DNA of 64,000 nucleotides from Luteipulveratus mongoliensis (GCF_001190945.1 NZ_CP011112.1:1736001-1800000), one strand, 5' to 3'; numbered from the stretch's first letter, positions 34,223-42,986 are shown. Translations and numbers: made by a program. The notes: generated by a model from the sequence alone, not told the origin.

Positions 34223-34816
34223 ATGGTCGACCAGCAACCGTCGTACGCCGGCTGGACCCAGTCCGCGGTCGCCGAGGCCGAGGGTTTCGCGTTGTTCGAG
34301 ACCGCCATCGGCACGTGCGGGGTGGCGTGGAGCGAGCGCGGGATCGTACGCATCCTGCTGCCGGGCGAGAGCGACGACGCCGTGCGGACACGGCTGGCGC
34401 GCGAGCTGCCGGCGTCACACGAGCAGGAGCCGCCGCCGGCCGTGGCCGAGGCCGTCGTGCGGATGCGCGCGCTGATGGCGGGGGAGCAGGACGACCTTGC
34501 TGACGTCCAGCTCGACTGGAGCGGAGTGTCGGACTTCCACCGCCGGGTCTATGAGATCGCTCGGGCGATCGAACCCGGCTCGACCCTGACCTACGGAGAG
34601 GTCGCCCACCGCCTGGACGACCCGGGCGCCGCACAAGCAGTGGGTCAGGCGCTTGGTCGCAACCCGTTCCCGATCGTGGTGCCGTGCCACCGCGTGCTGG
34701 CTGCGGGTGGCAAGTCGGGCGGCTTCTCTGCGCCGGGTGGAGCGAAGACCAAGCTGCGCATGCTGGTCATCGAGGGTGCTCGCGAGCCCGACCCGCCCAC
34801 TCTCTTCGACGTCTGA
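34223..34816 (+). CDS. ogt: Methylated-DNA--[protein]-cysteine S-methyltransferase
   Basis: The 197-residue protein has the alkyl-acceptor motif PCHRV with Cys155, the wing IVVPCHRVLAAGGKSGGFS, and the helix-turn-helix-like LTYGEVAHRLDDPGAAQAVGQALGRNP. It removes alkyl groups from O6-guanine in a suicide reaction. The N-terminal half (ALFETAIGTCGVAWSERGIVRILLP) fits the Ogt group. ATG 34223 is chosen because AGGGAGAGG lies 9 bases upstream; ATG 34214 and GTG 34193 are in-frame alternatives. Confidence 0.9.
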   Translation: MVDQQPSYAGWTQSAVAEAEGFALFETAIGTCGVAWSERGIVRILLPGESDDAVRTRLARELPASHEQEPPPAVAEAVVRMRALMAGEQDDLADVQLDWSGVSDFHRRVYEIARAIEPGSTLTYGEVAHRLDDPGAAQAVGQALGRNPFPIVVPCHRVLAAGGKSGGFSAPGGAKTKLRMLVIEGAREPDPPTLFDV

Positions 34817-34826
34817 CCGAGGCGCC

Positions 34827-35570
34827 CTAGCGGCTCGACGTGTGGTCCCGCGGATCACTGAGCAGTCCGACGAGGACGCGTCGCACGATCCGGTCGAACT
34901 GCACCGCCGGTTCGTCGGGACTCATTCCACTGACCTCGCTGAGCGCTCGCGCGAGGTGCGGGTGCTCACCGGCGGCCGCGGTCCGCATGAGATATCCCGT
35001 CCGGCCAGCCTGCTGGAGAGCTGCACCGGGGTGAGGTTTGTCGCGCTGGGCCTCCTCGTGGACGAGCAGGCGCACCGTGGCGCTGAGGATCGCGACCGCC
35101 TCCAGCCTGGTCGCGGCCGGGACGTCGATGTCGGCGAGCAGGCCGAGCGCGTGGTCCAGATAGGCCACCACACGCGGCCCCATCGGCGTACGTGTGGCGA
35201 CGACGTCAATGATCCACGGACGGTCGAGCAGGATGCGTCTGCTCTGCCGGGCGAGCTCGAGCAGGTCGGCGAGCCAGTCGCCGGTGGGCGGTGACGTGAG
35301 GTCGAAGGCCGCGTAGGCCTCGTCGATCATCAGCTCGACCAGGTCGTCGCGGTTCTCGACGTAGCGGTAGAGCGAGGCCGAGCCGGCGCCGACCTCCCGC
35401 GCGACCGCCCGCATGGTGACGGCATCGATGCCGTGCGCGTCCGCCAGTCGCAGCGCAGCGCGAGCCAGCTGCGCCCGTGAGAACGTCGGCGCCGGGCCGC
35501 GGCTGCTGCGCTCGGGTCGGTCCCAGATCAGGACGTGCTCCTCGGCCACCACATCTCCTTTTGCGAACAC
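34827..35570 (-). CDS. TetR-family repressor
   Basis: The 247-residue protein has a TetR winged N-terminus (RAALRLADAHGIDAVTMRAVAREVGAGSASLYRYVENRDDLVELM) and a C-terminal domain of the TetR_C_1 type. It is divergent from the alpha/beta hydrolase gene. A perfect 14-bp inverted repeat between them (35590-35624) is the probable operator for both. The start is GTG 35570 or GTG 35552. Confidence 0.88.
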   Translation of the reverse strand: MFAKGDVVAEEHVLIWDRPERSSRGPAPTFSRAQLARAALRLADAHGIDAVTMRAVAREVGAGSASLYRYVENRDDLVELMIDEAYAAFDLTSPPTGDWLADLLELARQSRRILLDRPWIIDVVATRTPMGPRVVAYLDHALGLLADIDVPAATRLEAVAILSATVRLLVHEEAQRDKPHPGAALQQAGRTGYLMRTAAAGEHPHLARALSEVSGMSPDEPAVQFDRIVRRVLVGLLSDPRDHTSSR

Positions 35571-35589
35571 CGTCCGCAGTAGCCTAGTC

Positions 35590-35624
35590 TTGGTTTACTG
35601 CGAACGATGATCGCAGTAAACCAA
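35590..35624 (+). promoter_or_regulatory. Perfect TetR-type operator (14-bp arms)
   Basis: TTGGTTTACTGCGA (35590-35603) and its exact reverse complement (35611-35624) flank a 7-base spacer. The right arm runs into the AAGGAGGAG Shine-Dalgarno sequence of the hydrolase gene at 35638. A repressor bound here would cover the -10/start region of both divergent genes. Confidence 0.8.
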
Positions 35625-35637
35625 GGAGGAGCACGAG

Positions 35638-36546
35638 ATGACGCGCCAGGACAGGTGGACCAGCACGGAGTACGCGGACAACGGCGGGGTGCGCCTCGCG
35701 TACGACCGCTTCGAGGGCAGCCACGGTGAGCCCCTTCTGCTGGTGATGGGTTTGGCGACATCGCGCTTCTGGTGGCCGGACGGCCTGTGTCAGGCCTTCG
35801 CCGACCAGGGCTTCGAGGTGGCGCGCTATGACCAGCGCGATGCCGGTGAGTCGACCCGGATGCCCGACACGACGACCCGCAACCCGTTCGCCGCGCTGCT
35901 CGGCAAGAAGGGTGACGCCTACACCTCCGAGGACATGGTGGACGACGCCGCGGCGGTGCTCGATGGCCTCGGCTGGGACCGCGCCGTCATCTTCGGCCAC
36001 TCGATGGGCGGCCTCATCGCACAGCGCATCGCGCTTCGTCATCCCGACCGGGTCCGCGCGGTGGTCTCGTCCGCGGCGGTGCCGAGTGACGTGTCCGGTC
36101 TGAGGACGATGCGCTACCTGCGGTTCGGCCTGCTGTCCAAGCTGGCTCGCGCGAAGTTCCCCGAAGGTCGCGAGGGCGACATTGAGGCGGGGATGGCCGT
36201 CGCTCGTGGAGTGGCGTCGCCGGGCTATCCGTTCGACGAGGAGCGGGTGCGCGCCTGGGTCGAGCAGCAGGCCGACAGCGGGCCGCGTGACGAGAAGGCG
36301 CAGGGCCGGCAGATCGGTGCGCAGTGGCACGGCGCCAAGCTGTCCGAGCTGAGCGTCCCGACTCTCGTCCTGCACGGCGAGGACGACCCGATCCTGAAGG
36401 TCGCGGCGGCGCGCGCGGTGTCCCGAGCGATCTCCGGGTCGCGGCTGATCACCTGGCCGGGAGTCGGGCACGACATCCCTGAGGCCCTGTGGCCGAGGGT
36501 CGCGGCGGAGACCAAGCGACTCCTCACACCTGCTCCCGTGCCCTGA
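35638..36546 (+). CDS. Alpha/beta hydrolase under TetR control
   Basis: The 302-residue hydrolase has the nucleophile elbow GHSMGG with Ser122, an Asp in LHGEDDPI, and His in GVGHDIPE. The oxyanion region is LLLVMGLATSRFWW, and a lid domain lies at about residues 150-220. It could be an esterase, lactonase or haloperoxidase-like enzyme; no substrate is evident. A bidirectional terminator follows 16 bases after its stop. Confidence 0.9.
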   Translation: MTRQDRWTSTEYADNGGVRLAYDRFEGSHGEPLLLVMGLATSRFWWPDGLCQAFADQGFEVARYDQRDAGESTRMPDTTTRNPFAALLGKKGDAYTSEDMVDDAAAVLDGLGWDRAVIFGHSMGGLIAQRIALRHPDRVRAVVSSAAVPSDVSGLRTMRYLRFGLLSKLARAKFPEGREGDIEAGMAVARGVASPGYPFDEERVRAWVEQQADSGPRDEKAQGRQIGAQWHGAKLSELSVPTLVLHGEDDPILKVAAARAVSRAISGSRLITWPGVGHDIPEALWPRVAAETKRLLTPAPVP

Positions 36547-36562
36547 ACGCGGACGCACAGCA

Positions 36563-36598
36563 GAGCCCCGCCGGACCATCGCTGGTCCGGCGGGGCTC
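36563..36598. terminator. Bidirectional terminator hairpin
   Basis: GAGCCCCGCCGGACCA (36563-36578) pairs perfectly over 16 bp with 36583-36598 around a TCGC loop. It lies between the hydrolase gene (plus strand) and the small secreted peptide gene (minus strand), whose stops face each other. Confidence 0.85.
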
Positions 36599-36608
36599 GC
36601 GGTCGTGA

Positions 36609-36812
36609 CTACTGCGCCACTGTGTTGAACGTCAGGCCGCGCCACGTGTCGGTGTAGTAGTTGCTGGAGCCGTTGCTGTACTTGAAGCAGCCGGACCCGC
36701 ACGAGCCGGCATAGACGTACGACGCGGCTGCGGACGCCGACTCCGCAGCGGCCAGACCGATTCCGAGCGGGACGGTCGCGACAGCCAGGACCCCGATGAT
36801 CTTCTTCTTCAT
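36609..36812 (-). CDS. Small secreted peptide with a CGSGC motif
   Basis: The 67-residue precursor begins MKKKIIGVLAVATVPLGIGL, a Sec signal peptide ending in ESASAA. The mature part of about 38 residues is YVYAGSCGSGCFKYSNG followed by SSNYYTDTWRGLTFNTVAQ. It has two Cys separated by three residues and is rich in Ser, Tyr and Asn. A GGGAGAA sequence lies before ATG 36812. I do not recognise the family. It could be a secreted antimicrobial or signalling peptide, but that is inference. Confidence 0.6.
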   Translation of the reverse strand: MKKKIIGVLAVATVPLGIGLAAAESASAAASYVYAGSCGSGCFKYSNGSSNYYTDTWRGLTFNTVAQ

Positions 36813-36970
36813 GGCTTCTCCCTGATGTTCTCCACCGCCGTGTGCGGTGCGAGTACGCCGAAGGTAGGTCTGGGGGCAGGGCCGCCGAATGCGTGAAGAC
36901 CGCCGCACTCGTTGAGTAGTTCTGCCTTGCCAGGTCAGGTGGTCACTTCCGTGAGGACTCTGCCGGGTTC

Positions 36971-36991
36971 GACAGACCTAGTTGGTCTGTC
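36971..36991 (-). terminator. Hairpin overlapping the C39-like peptidase stop codon
   Basis: GACAGACC (36971-36978) and GGTCTGTC (36984-36991) pair perfectly around a TAGTT loop. The gene's TAG stop (36978-36980) sits in the arm and loop. Confidence 0.45.
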
Positions 36992-37733
36992 CGGTGAGGT
37001 CGGCGGCGTACGCCACCCCGTCGTCACCACTGACGTTCAGGATGTTCGCGAGATCCTGTGTCGGCACCGCGTACTTCTGCGGCACGTTGGCATAGTCGTC
37101 GTTCATCCCGGACGCCGGATCCGCGACGTAGAGCGTGTTGCCGTCTTCGGAGTATCCGTAGACGGTGATGTAGTGGTAGACGTCCCGGTCCGGGTAGGCA
37201 TCGTTGAGCTTGTGCTCCTCGGTGGACCTGATGTTGACGACCATGGCATGGCCGGACCGTCCGATGCTCTGGCGCGCGTTGTCCTTCAGGACGTCTGCGA
37301 CGGAGGGGTCCCCCTTCTTCCCCAGGCTCGGGATCTCCACCGCTGTGTAGGCCTGCGGAAGGCCGCTGATGTCCAGCGCCTCGTTCATGCCGTCTGAGGC
37401 GGCGCCCACATCGGCCGTCTGCCAGTCGAAGGGATTGGACCAGGACGGCTCATAGGTCACCATCAGGTCGGCGAGGCCCCCTTGGCCCATCGGGTTGTTC
37501 ACCCACGACTTGAGTGCCATGCGCGAGGCAGCCGGGCCGCACCACCACCCCTTCTCCTCCTGCTCCCACTGGATGTCGAGGACGCGGCTCGACGGGAAGT
37601 CCGTACTCGTGCCTCCGACCCCACCCCCGGCGCCTGCGTCATCTGAGGCCACAGAGGTGGCTGCAGGAACGACGAGTGCCGAGGCCAGTACGACTCCGGC
37701 AGCAACGATGGAAGTACGACGTACGCGTGACAT
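36978..37733 (-). CDS. Secreted C39-like cysteine peptidase
   Basis: The 251-residue protein has a Sec signal peptide (VAAGVVLASALVVPAATSVAS) and a papain-like C39 fold. Cys65 lies in WWCGPAASRMAL, His187 in VYHYITVYGY and Asp205 in YVADPASGM, so the catalytic triad is complete. It acts outside the cell. It lies 165 bases upstream of the small secreted peptide gene, in the same direction. Co-transcription is possible but not shown, since the hairpin at 36971-36991 lies between them. A GGGGAGAA sequence precedes the ATG. Confidence 0.8.
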   Translation of the reverse strand: MSRVRRTSIVAAGVVLASALVVPAATSVASDDAGAGGGVGGTSTDFPSSRVLDIQWEQEEKGWWCGPAASRMALKSWVNNPMGQGGLADLMVTYEPSWSNPFDWQTADVGAASDGMNEALDISGLPQAYTAVEIPSLGKKGDPSVADVLKDNARQSIGRSGHAMVVNIRSTEEHKLNDAYPDRDVYHYITVYGYSEDGNTLYVADPASGMNDDYANVPQKYAVPTQDLANILNVSGDDGVAYAADLTGQTN

Positions 37734-37809
37734 GTTTTCTCCCCGGTAGTTGTTTCGACATGGACGTGCCTCACCCGTGCGGAGGTTCCTCTCTGGATGA
37801 GCGACGACC

Positions 37810-37815
37810 TAGGCT
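37810..37815 (+). promoter_or_regulatory. Putative -10 box (TAGGCT) of the photolyase gene
   Basis: TAGGCT ends 6 bases before the ATG at 37822 with no Shine-Dalgarno sequence. Confidence 0.4.
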
Positions 37816-37821
37816 CGTGAC

Positions 37822-39183
37822 ATGTCTGGTCCGACGATCCTCTGGTTGCGCCGAGACCTTCGGCTGCGCGACCACCCGGCCCTGGTCGAGGCGGCCCGTC
37901 AGGCCGAATCTGCAGGCGTGACAGCGGTTTTCGTGGTCGATCCACGTCTGTGGGCGGGCGGTGGCGATGCCCGACGGCGCTGGCTGGCGGACAACGTCCA
38001 GGCCCTCGAGCACGCGTACGACGGGCACCTCGTCCTCCGCGTGGGTGCGCCCGAGGAGGTCATTCCGGCTCTGGCGTCCGAGGTGGGCGCGCGGGCCGTG
38101 CACATCTCAAGGGAGTCGACGCCCTACGGCCGCCGTCGGGACGAGCGAGTCCAGGCGGCACTTGGTGACGTACCGCTCGTGGCCACCGGCACGCCGTACG
38201 CCGTCGGTCCCGGCCGGGTGCTGAACGGCAGCGGCAGCGCCTACAAGGTCTTCACGCCCTTCGCGCGAGCCTGGCGCGAGCACTGCTGGCCGGCTCCGGC
38301 GGACGTGCCGTCACCGCTGCGCTGGCACGACGCACGCTCTGACCAGCAGGCTCGCGCACTGCTCAAGAAGGCTCGCGAGACGGGTCCGGCGCCGGCCTTC
38401 GCTGCGGGCGAGGAGGCGGCGCTCGCCCGGTGGGACGAGTTCGTTGACGAGGCCGTCGCGACATACGACACCGATCGTGACCTGGCTGCCGTCGACGGGA
38501 CGTCTCGGATGTCCCCCTATCTCAAGCTCGGCATAGTGCACCCGCGGACCTTGCTGGCCAGCCTGGGCGCGCGTCGAGGAGACGGCGTCGAGACGTTCCG
38601 CACCGAGCTCGCCTGGCGCGAGTTCTACGCGGATGTCCTTTGGCACCAACCACATTCAGCCTGGAAGGACCTACGCGGCAACCTGGCGGGAATGGCGTAC
38701 GACGAGCCCGGCGATGACGTACGCGCCTGGCAGTCGGGGCGGACCGGGTTCCCGTTCGTGGACGCCGGCATGCGTCAGCTGCTCGCCGAAGGTTGGATGC
38801 ACAACCGAGTGCGCATGGTGACGGCGAGCTTCCTGACCAAGGACCTGCACGTCTGGTGGCCGATCGGTGCGCGGCACTTCTTGGAGCATCTCGTTGACGG
38901 AGACCTGGCCTCGAACAACCATGGCTGGCAATGGGTTTCGGGGACGGGAACGGATGCGGCGCCGTACTTCCGTGTCTTCAACCCCATCACGCAAGGTCAG
39001 CGGTTCGACCCGGACGGGACGTACGTGCGCCGCTGGGTGCCGGAGCTGCGGCACCTTGAGGGAGGGGCCGTGCACGAGCCGTGGAAGCACACCGACGGCT
39101 ACGTGCACGGCTATCCGGAGCGGATCGTCGACCACGCGGAAGAACGCCGAGAAGCGTTGCGCCGCTACGAGAACGCCCGCTGA
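37822..39183 (+). CDS. phrB: Deoxyribodipyrimidine photolyase
   Basis: The 453-residue class I photolyase has the N-terminal antenna domain (TILWLRRDLRLRDHPALVEAA). The FAD-binding helical domain contains TELAWREFYADVLWHQP, GRTGFPFVDAGMRQL, WMHNRVRMVTASFLTKDL and DGDLASNNHGWQWVSGTG. These include the conserved Trp and Asn/His residues of the flavin and lesion sites. It repairs UV-induced cyclobutane dimers using light. Length is typical. Its leaderless promoter lies just upstream. Confidence 0.95.
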   Translation: MSGPTILWLRRDLRLRDHPALVEAARQAESAGVTAVFVVDPRLWAGGGDARRRWLADNVQALEHAYDGHLVLRVGAPEEVIPALASEVGARAVHISRESTPYGRRRDERVQAALGDVPLVATGTPYAVGPGRVLNGSGSAYKVFTPFARAWREHCWPAPADVPSPLRWHDARSDQQARALLKKARETGPAPAFAAGEEAALARWDEFVDEAVATYDTDRDLAAVDGTSRMSPYLKLGIVHPRTLLASLGARRGDGVETFRTELAWREFYADVLWHQPHSAWKDLRGNLAGMAYDEPGDDVRAWQSGRTGFPFVDAGMRQLLAEGWMHNRVRMVTASFLTKDLHVWWPIGARHFLEHLVDGDLASNNHGWQWVSGTGTDAAPYFRVFNPITQGQRFDPDGTYVRRWVPELRHLEGGAVHEPWKHTDGYVHGYPERIVDHAEERREALRRYENAR

Positions 39184-39192
39184 CGACCGGCC

Positions 39193-40479
39193 CTACTGCA
39201 CCGGCTTGAGTGTCCAGACCTGAGACGTGGTGGACTGCGTGAGCCCGGTGCCGGCGCTGGTCCCGCCGGAGGTCAGGTTGAGCCCGCTGGACGCTGACAC
39301 GAGCTTGTCGCCACCAGTCGTGGCGACGCGCTTCCAGCGCTGATTCGCGTTGCCGGTGCAGGTCCACTGGATGATGCGTGCGCCGACCGCGGCCGAGCCG
39401 TTGGCGACGTCGACGCACAGCCCGCTGTGCACGTTCTTGATGGAGAACGTCCCGTCACCATTCGCGTTGAACGCGAACTTCTGGTTGTCGCCCGTGTGCG
39501 CCGGCCACTGGATCAGCTGGGTGCCTGTGGCGGTCGAGCTGTTGGGGACATCGATCGCGTTGCCGCCGGACACCACCTGGTAGGTCTTCGAGGCGGACGC
39601 CGTCGACCACGGCTGGCTGATCGCCGTCTTGTCGGCGGCGTTGCCGAGCGCGGGCAGCCCGTACATGTCCTCGAGCGTGCGCAGCACGTTGTAGTGGTTG
39701 ATCGTCTCGTTGTAGGTGCCGGGCGTGATGTTCGCACCGACCAGCACGGTCGCGATCTTGTTGACGGAGGTGAAGTTGTCCTCGTCGAACGTGAGGATCA
39801 GCAGGCTGTTGTGCGTCTTGGCCCACTGCGCGTAGCCGTCCAGGTTGTCCTTGGTCCAGCTGTCGCCGGTGCCGACCGAGCAGTCGTGCATGTCGCTGCA
39901 CATGTTGGGGACCACGAACGAGACGTCGGGCAGCGTCGAGTAGTCGCTCGGGAACTCCGAGAAGGGCACGTGGACGCTCTGGTCGACGTTGTCGAAGTCG
40001 GCCCACGGCGCGTGCTTGCGTTGGTAGTCATCGGACGAGCACCCGTCGTAACCGGCGCTCGGCAGGTCCTCGGAGTACGCCTTGAACGTCTTGCCGGCGT
40101 CCGCCAGCTGGGCGCCCAGGTTGTCCTTGCCGGTGAAGTCCTGCGGGCAGCTGTCGCCCGTGACGCCCTGGGTCGACCCGGAGAACAGCGCGATGTAGTT
40201 CGGCTGGCTGGGGTGCGTGACGCCGTAGGAGTCGGACATGTACGCGCCCTGCTTGGCGATGCTGTTCCAGTACGGCGCGCTGCTGCTGCCGATGATCGAG
40301 TCGTAGTTCTTGTTCTCGTACATCGCGACTACCACGTGGTCGTACGTCGGCAGGGCCGCGGCGCTGACCGCTGCGGGGGTGCTGGACGCGTCGGCTGGAG
40401 CTCCGGTGGCGGCGCTGGTCACGGCTGCGAGGACGGTCACGGCTGCCACGCCGGCGGCGGCGACAAGGGGGATGCGCAT
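39193..40479 (-). CDS. Secreted phosphoesterase with ricin-B lectin tail
   Basis: The 428-residue protein has a Sec signal peptide (PLVAAAGVAAVTVLAAVTSA). The phosphoesterase domain is of the acid phosphatase/phospholipase C type, with DHVVVAMYENKNYDSIIG, HPSQPNYIALFSG, DVSFVVPNMCSDMHDC and LLILTFDEDN. The last ~120 residues are a ricin-B type beta-trefoil with QW-type repeats (IQWPAHTGDNQKF, IIQWTCTGNANQRW). The lectin may bind cell-wall or environmental polysaccharide while the catalytic domain releases phosphate. ATG 40479 is preceded by an AAGGTGA sequence. Confidence 0.85.
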   Translation of the reverse strand: MRIPLVAAAGVAAVTVLAAVTSAATGAPADASSTPAAVSAAALPTYDHVVVAMYENKNYDSIIGSSSAPYWNSIAKQGAYMSDSYGVTHPSQPNYIALFSGSTQGVTGDSCPQDFTGKDNLGAQLADAGKTFKAYSEDLPSAGYDGCSSDDYQRKHAPWADFDNVDQSVHVPFSEFPSDYSTLPDVSFVVPNMCSDMHDCSVGTGDSWTKDNLDGYAQWAKTHNSLLILTFDEDNFTSVNKIATVLVGANITPGTYNETINHYNVLRTLEDMYGLPALGNAADKTAISQPWSTASASKTYQVVSGGNAIDVPNSSTATGTQLIQWPAHTGDNQKFAFNANGDGTFSIKNVHSGLCVDVANGSAAVGARIIQWTCTGNANQRWKRVATTGGDKLVSASSGLNLTSGGTSAGTGLTQSTTSQVWTLKPVQ

Positions 40480-40565
40480 CAGGAGGTCACCTTCTGTGCA
40501 GGGACGAGATCGGGTAACCCTGGTTGTACCGGCAGCGCGGGTCCGCACGGGGCCCCGTGGTGACA

Positions 40566-40583
40566 GCGGCACAGGTGTGCCGC
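40566..40583 (-). terminator. Hairpin downstream of the TolB-like gene
   Basis: GCGGCACA (40566-40573) pairs perfectly with TGTGCCGC (40576-40583) across a 2-base centre, 5 bases beyond the stop of the TolB-like gene. The self-complementary CACGGGGCCCCGTG lies just downstream of it on the transcribed strand. Confidence 0.5.
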
Positions 40584-40588
40584 GTGGT

Positions 40589-41566
40589 TCAGCGCAGGCT
40601 CGCCGGGGACTCCGCGTCCCGCACCGCAATCGTGGGTTTGCCGCTGCCGTCGGCCGGCACCGCCCAGACATCCGAGTGCCGCGCGTCCCGAGGGACGCCG
40701 TAGACCACGGTCCGGTCGTCGCGCCACGCGGCCTGGTCGTCCACGTTGCGGGTCTCGGCCAGCGGTGTCTCGGTCATCGTGGCGAGGTCCAGGACCGTCA
40801 GCCGCCACATGTGGGCCGGGTCACTGGAGACCCGCTTCTTGTACGCCAGCCGCGTCCCGTCCGAGGACAGCGACGGGCACTCGACGTTGTCGTGCAGCGT
40901 GCGCACCGACTTCGTGGCGATGTCGCCGGCCACCAGGTAGCGCTTGCCCGCAGTCGACATGGTCGCGTAGAAGCGGTTGTCGTCCTTGGTGAACGTGATG
41001 CCCCAGTAGTTGATGTCCGCCTTCTTGTACGGCTTGCCGTCCAGCGTGACGTGGAAGGTCTCGAGGGTGGCGACGACATCCTTGGTTGCGGTGTTGAGGA
41101 TCCCGGAGCGGGTGGAGAAGCGGCCGCCGTTGTAGGAGTCGCCGGCCACGAACACCGTCCAGGCGACCATCTTCCCGCTCGGGGACGTACGCGCTCGGCT
41201 GGGCACTCCGTTCAACGGCAGCGTGCGGCGGACTCCGGCGTGCTCGTCGAGCACGGCCACCTCGAACGTGCCGGGCGCCTCCTTGCTCGGCCGCAGGCAG
41301 ACGCCGTTGGTCCCGCTGTAGTACACCCGCGCACACGTCAGGCTCGTGGTCGTACGACTGCCGCTCGTTGACATGACGGCGAGCCGGCCGTAGCCGGGTC
41401 CGTCCGCAGTGCTGCGGATCAGCAGGCCGCGGGTGTGGTCGAGGGCGACGACTCCGGCAGGTGCGGCACCGGCTGTTCGCCGGGCGGCGACGATGACGTA
41501 CGCCACCGCGCCGGTCGCGAGCAGCAGGGTGGCAATGAGCGCGAGCACGATCCGGTTCTTGGTCAT
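40589..41566 (-). CDS. TolB-like beta-propeller protein, membrane-anchored
   Basis: The 325-residue protein has an N-terminal membrane anchor (NRIVLALIATLLLATGAVAYVIVAA) and then repeated beta-blade segments typical of TolB/WD40-like propellers (KVYLVAGDIATKS-type, CPSLSSDGTRLAYKKR, AAWRDDRTVVYG). The start ATG 41566 overlaps the stop of the MFS gene (ATGA). It is likely extracytoplasmic. Its role with the transporter is unknown. Confidence 0.75.
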   Translation of the reverse strand: MTKNRIVLALIATLLLATGAVAYVIVAARRTAGAAPAGVVALDHTRGLLIRSTADGPGYGRLAVMSTSGSRTTTSLTCARVYYSGTNGVCLRPSKEAPGTFEVAVLDEHAGVRRTLPLNGVPSRARTSPSGKMVAWTVFVAGDSYNGGRFSTRSGILNTATKDVVATLETFHVTLDGKPYKKADINYWGITFTKDDNRFYATMSTAGKRYLVAGDIATKSVRTLHDNVECPSLSSDGTRLAYKKRVSSDPAHMWRLTVLDLATMTETPLAETRNVDDQAAWRDDRTVVYGVPRDARHSDVWAVPADGSGKPTIAVRDAESPASLR

Positions 41567-42843
41567 GATGTGGTCAGCACCTCTGCCTGGTGAGCGGCGC
41601 GCCGCAGCAGCAACGCCGAGAACGGCAGCGCGATCAGCACGCCGACGGCCGCGGCCCACGCCGCATGCGTACGGCTGTCGAACTGCCAGATCGCGCCGAA
41701 TGCCACGGATGAGACGAGGTAGGCCAGCGCCTGCCCGGTCTGGAGCAGCGCGATCCCGGTGGTGCGCAGGTGCGTCGGCAGCACCGGTCCGGCCAACGCC
41801 ATCAGCACGCCGTCGGTGGCCGCGTAGAACACGCCGTACAACGCGATCGGGATCAGCACGGCGAACCAGCCGGCCGCACCGCCGGTGAGAGAGACGTACA
41901 CCAGCAGCAGCGCGACATGGCCCCCGAGCACCACGCGCCAGCGGCCGATCCGGTCCGCGAGCACACCGACCGGTCCGGCCAGGGCGAGGTAGACGAGGTT
42001 CAGCCCGACGGCGAGCAGCGGGAACCAGTGCACCGGAAAGTCTTCGCGCTGCTGGAGCGTGAGATAGACGAAACCGTCGCCGACCGTGACCAGGCCGAGC
42101 AGGATCGCGGCCAGCTGAATTCGGCGAAACCTGTTGTCCCGCAACAGGTTCAGCGCCTCGAGGAAGGTGCCGTGGGCGCGCAGTGGCTCGCCGGGCCGTT
42201 CCTTCGTCGGCAGGGTGTCCGTGCGCTCGCGGACGAACAAGGCGAGCAGGATGACGCCGAGCACGGCGATGCAGAAGCTCACCACGAAGACCGCGTCGTA
42301 CGCCTGCCCCGTGGCCGACAGGACAAGGAGCGCGACCAGGGGCCCGAGGAAGGCGCCGATCGCGTCCATCGTGCGGTGTACGCCGAACGCGGCACCGAGC
42401 GCGTCCGGCGGAGCGGATACCGAGATCAACGCGTCCCGCGGGGCGGTGCGGACTCCTTTGCCGATCCGGTCGACCGCCAGCATCGCGCTGATCCCGCCGA
42501 TCGAGCGGCCGACCGTGAGTAGTCCCAGCTTGGCCAGCGCGGACAGGCCGTAACCCATCCCGGCGACGAGCTTGCGTGCTCGCAGGCGGTCTGCGACATA
42601 GCCGCCGATCAGGCGGGTCACGGCGGTGATGCCTTGATAGAGACCGTCCACCACGCCATAGCCGACCATCGACAGGTGCAGGCCGAGCACGAGGTACGCC
42701 GGCATGATCGCCGTGACCATCTCGGAGGACACGTCGGTCACCATGCTGACGAGCCCCAGGGCCAGCACGTTGCCGGTGACCACCCGGCGCAGCGTGCCGC
42801 CGCCGGTCTTGGGGCGCGGAGTGCGGACCGTGGACAGGTACAT
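41563..42843 (-). CDS. Major facilitator superfamily transporter
   Basis: The 426-residue protein has 12 predicted membrane segments. MFS motif A-like sequences are GGYVADRLRARKLV after helix 2 and GVLADRIGRWRVV in the second half. DRIGKGVRTAPRDALI between helices is typical of the MFS subgroup linked to TolB-like genes. It is co-translated with the TolB-like gene and divergent from the TrmB/LuxR regulator. The substrate is unknown. Confidence 0.85.
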   Translation of the reverse strand: MYLSTVRTPRPKTGGGTLRRVVTGNVLALGLVSMVTDVSSEMVTAIMPAYLVLGLHLSMVGYGVVDGLYQGITAVTRLIGGYVADRLRARKLVAGMGYGLSALAKLGLLTVGRSIGGISAMLAVDRIGKGVRTAPRDALISVSAPPDALGAAFGVHRTMDAIGAFLGPLVALLVLSATGQAYDAVFVVSFCIAVLGVILLALFVRERTDTLPTKERPGEPLRAHGTFLEALNLLRDNRFRRIQLAAILLGLVTVGDGFVYLTLQQREDFPVHWFPLLAVGLNLVYLALAGPVGVLADRIGRWRVVLGGHVALLLVYVSLTGGAAGWFAVLIPIALYGVFYAATDGVLMALAGPVLPTHLRTTGIALLQTGQALAYLVSSVAFGAIWQFDSRTHAAWAAAVGVLIALPFSALLLRRAAHQAEVLTTS

Positions 42844-42986
42844 CCTTGGTGGTCTCCTCGGACAGAACTGGTTCGCCGGTGGGCGGTGGCCATTGTGGAG
42901 GGTCGAGGCCAGGAGCCGTGGCCTGCCTGTGCCATCGGCGCAGCGGTGTCAGCCCGTCTTTCGTGGCATCAGCGCCCGGGCGTCAC

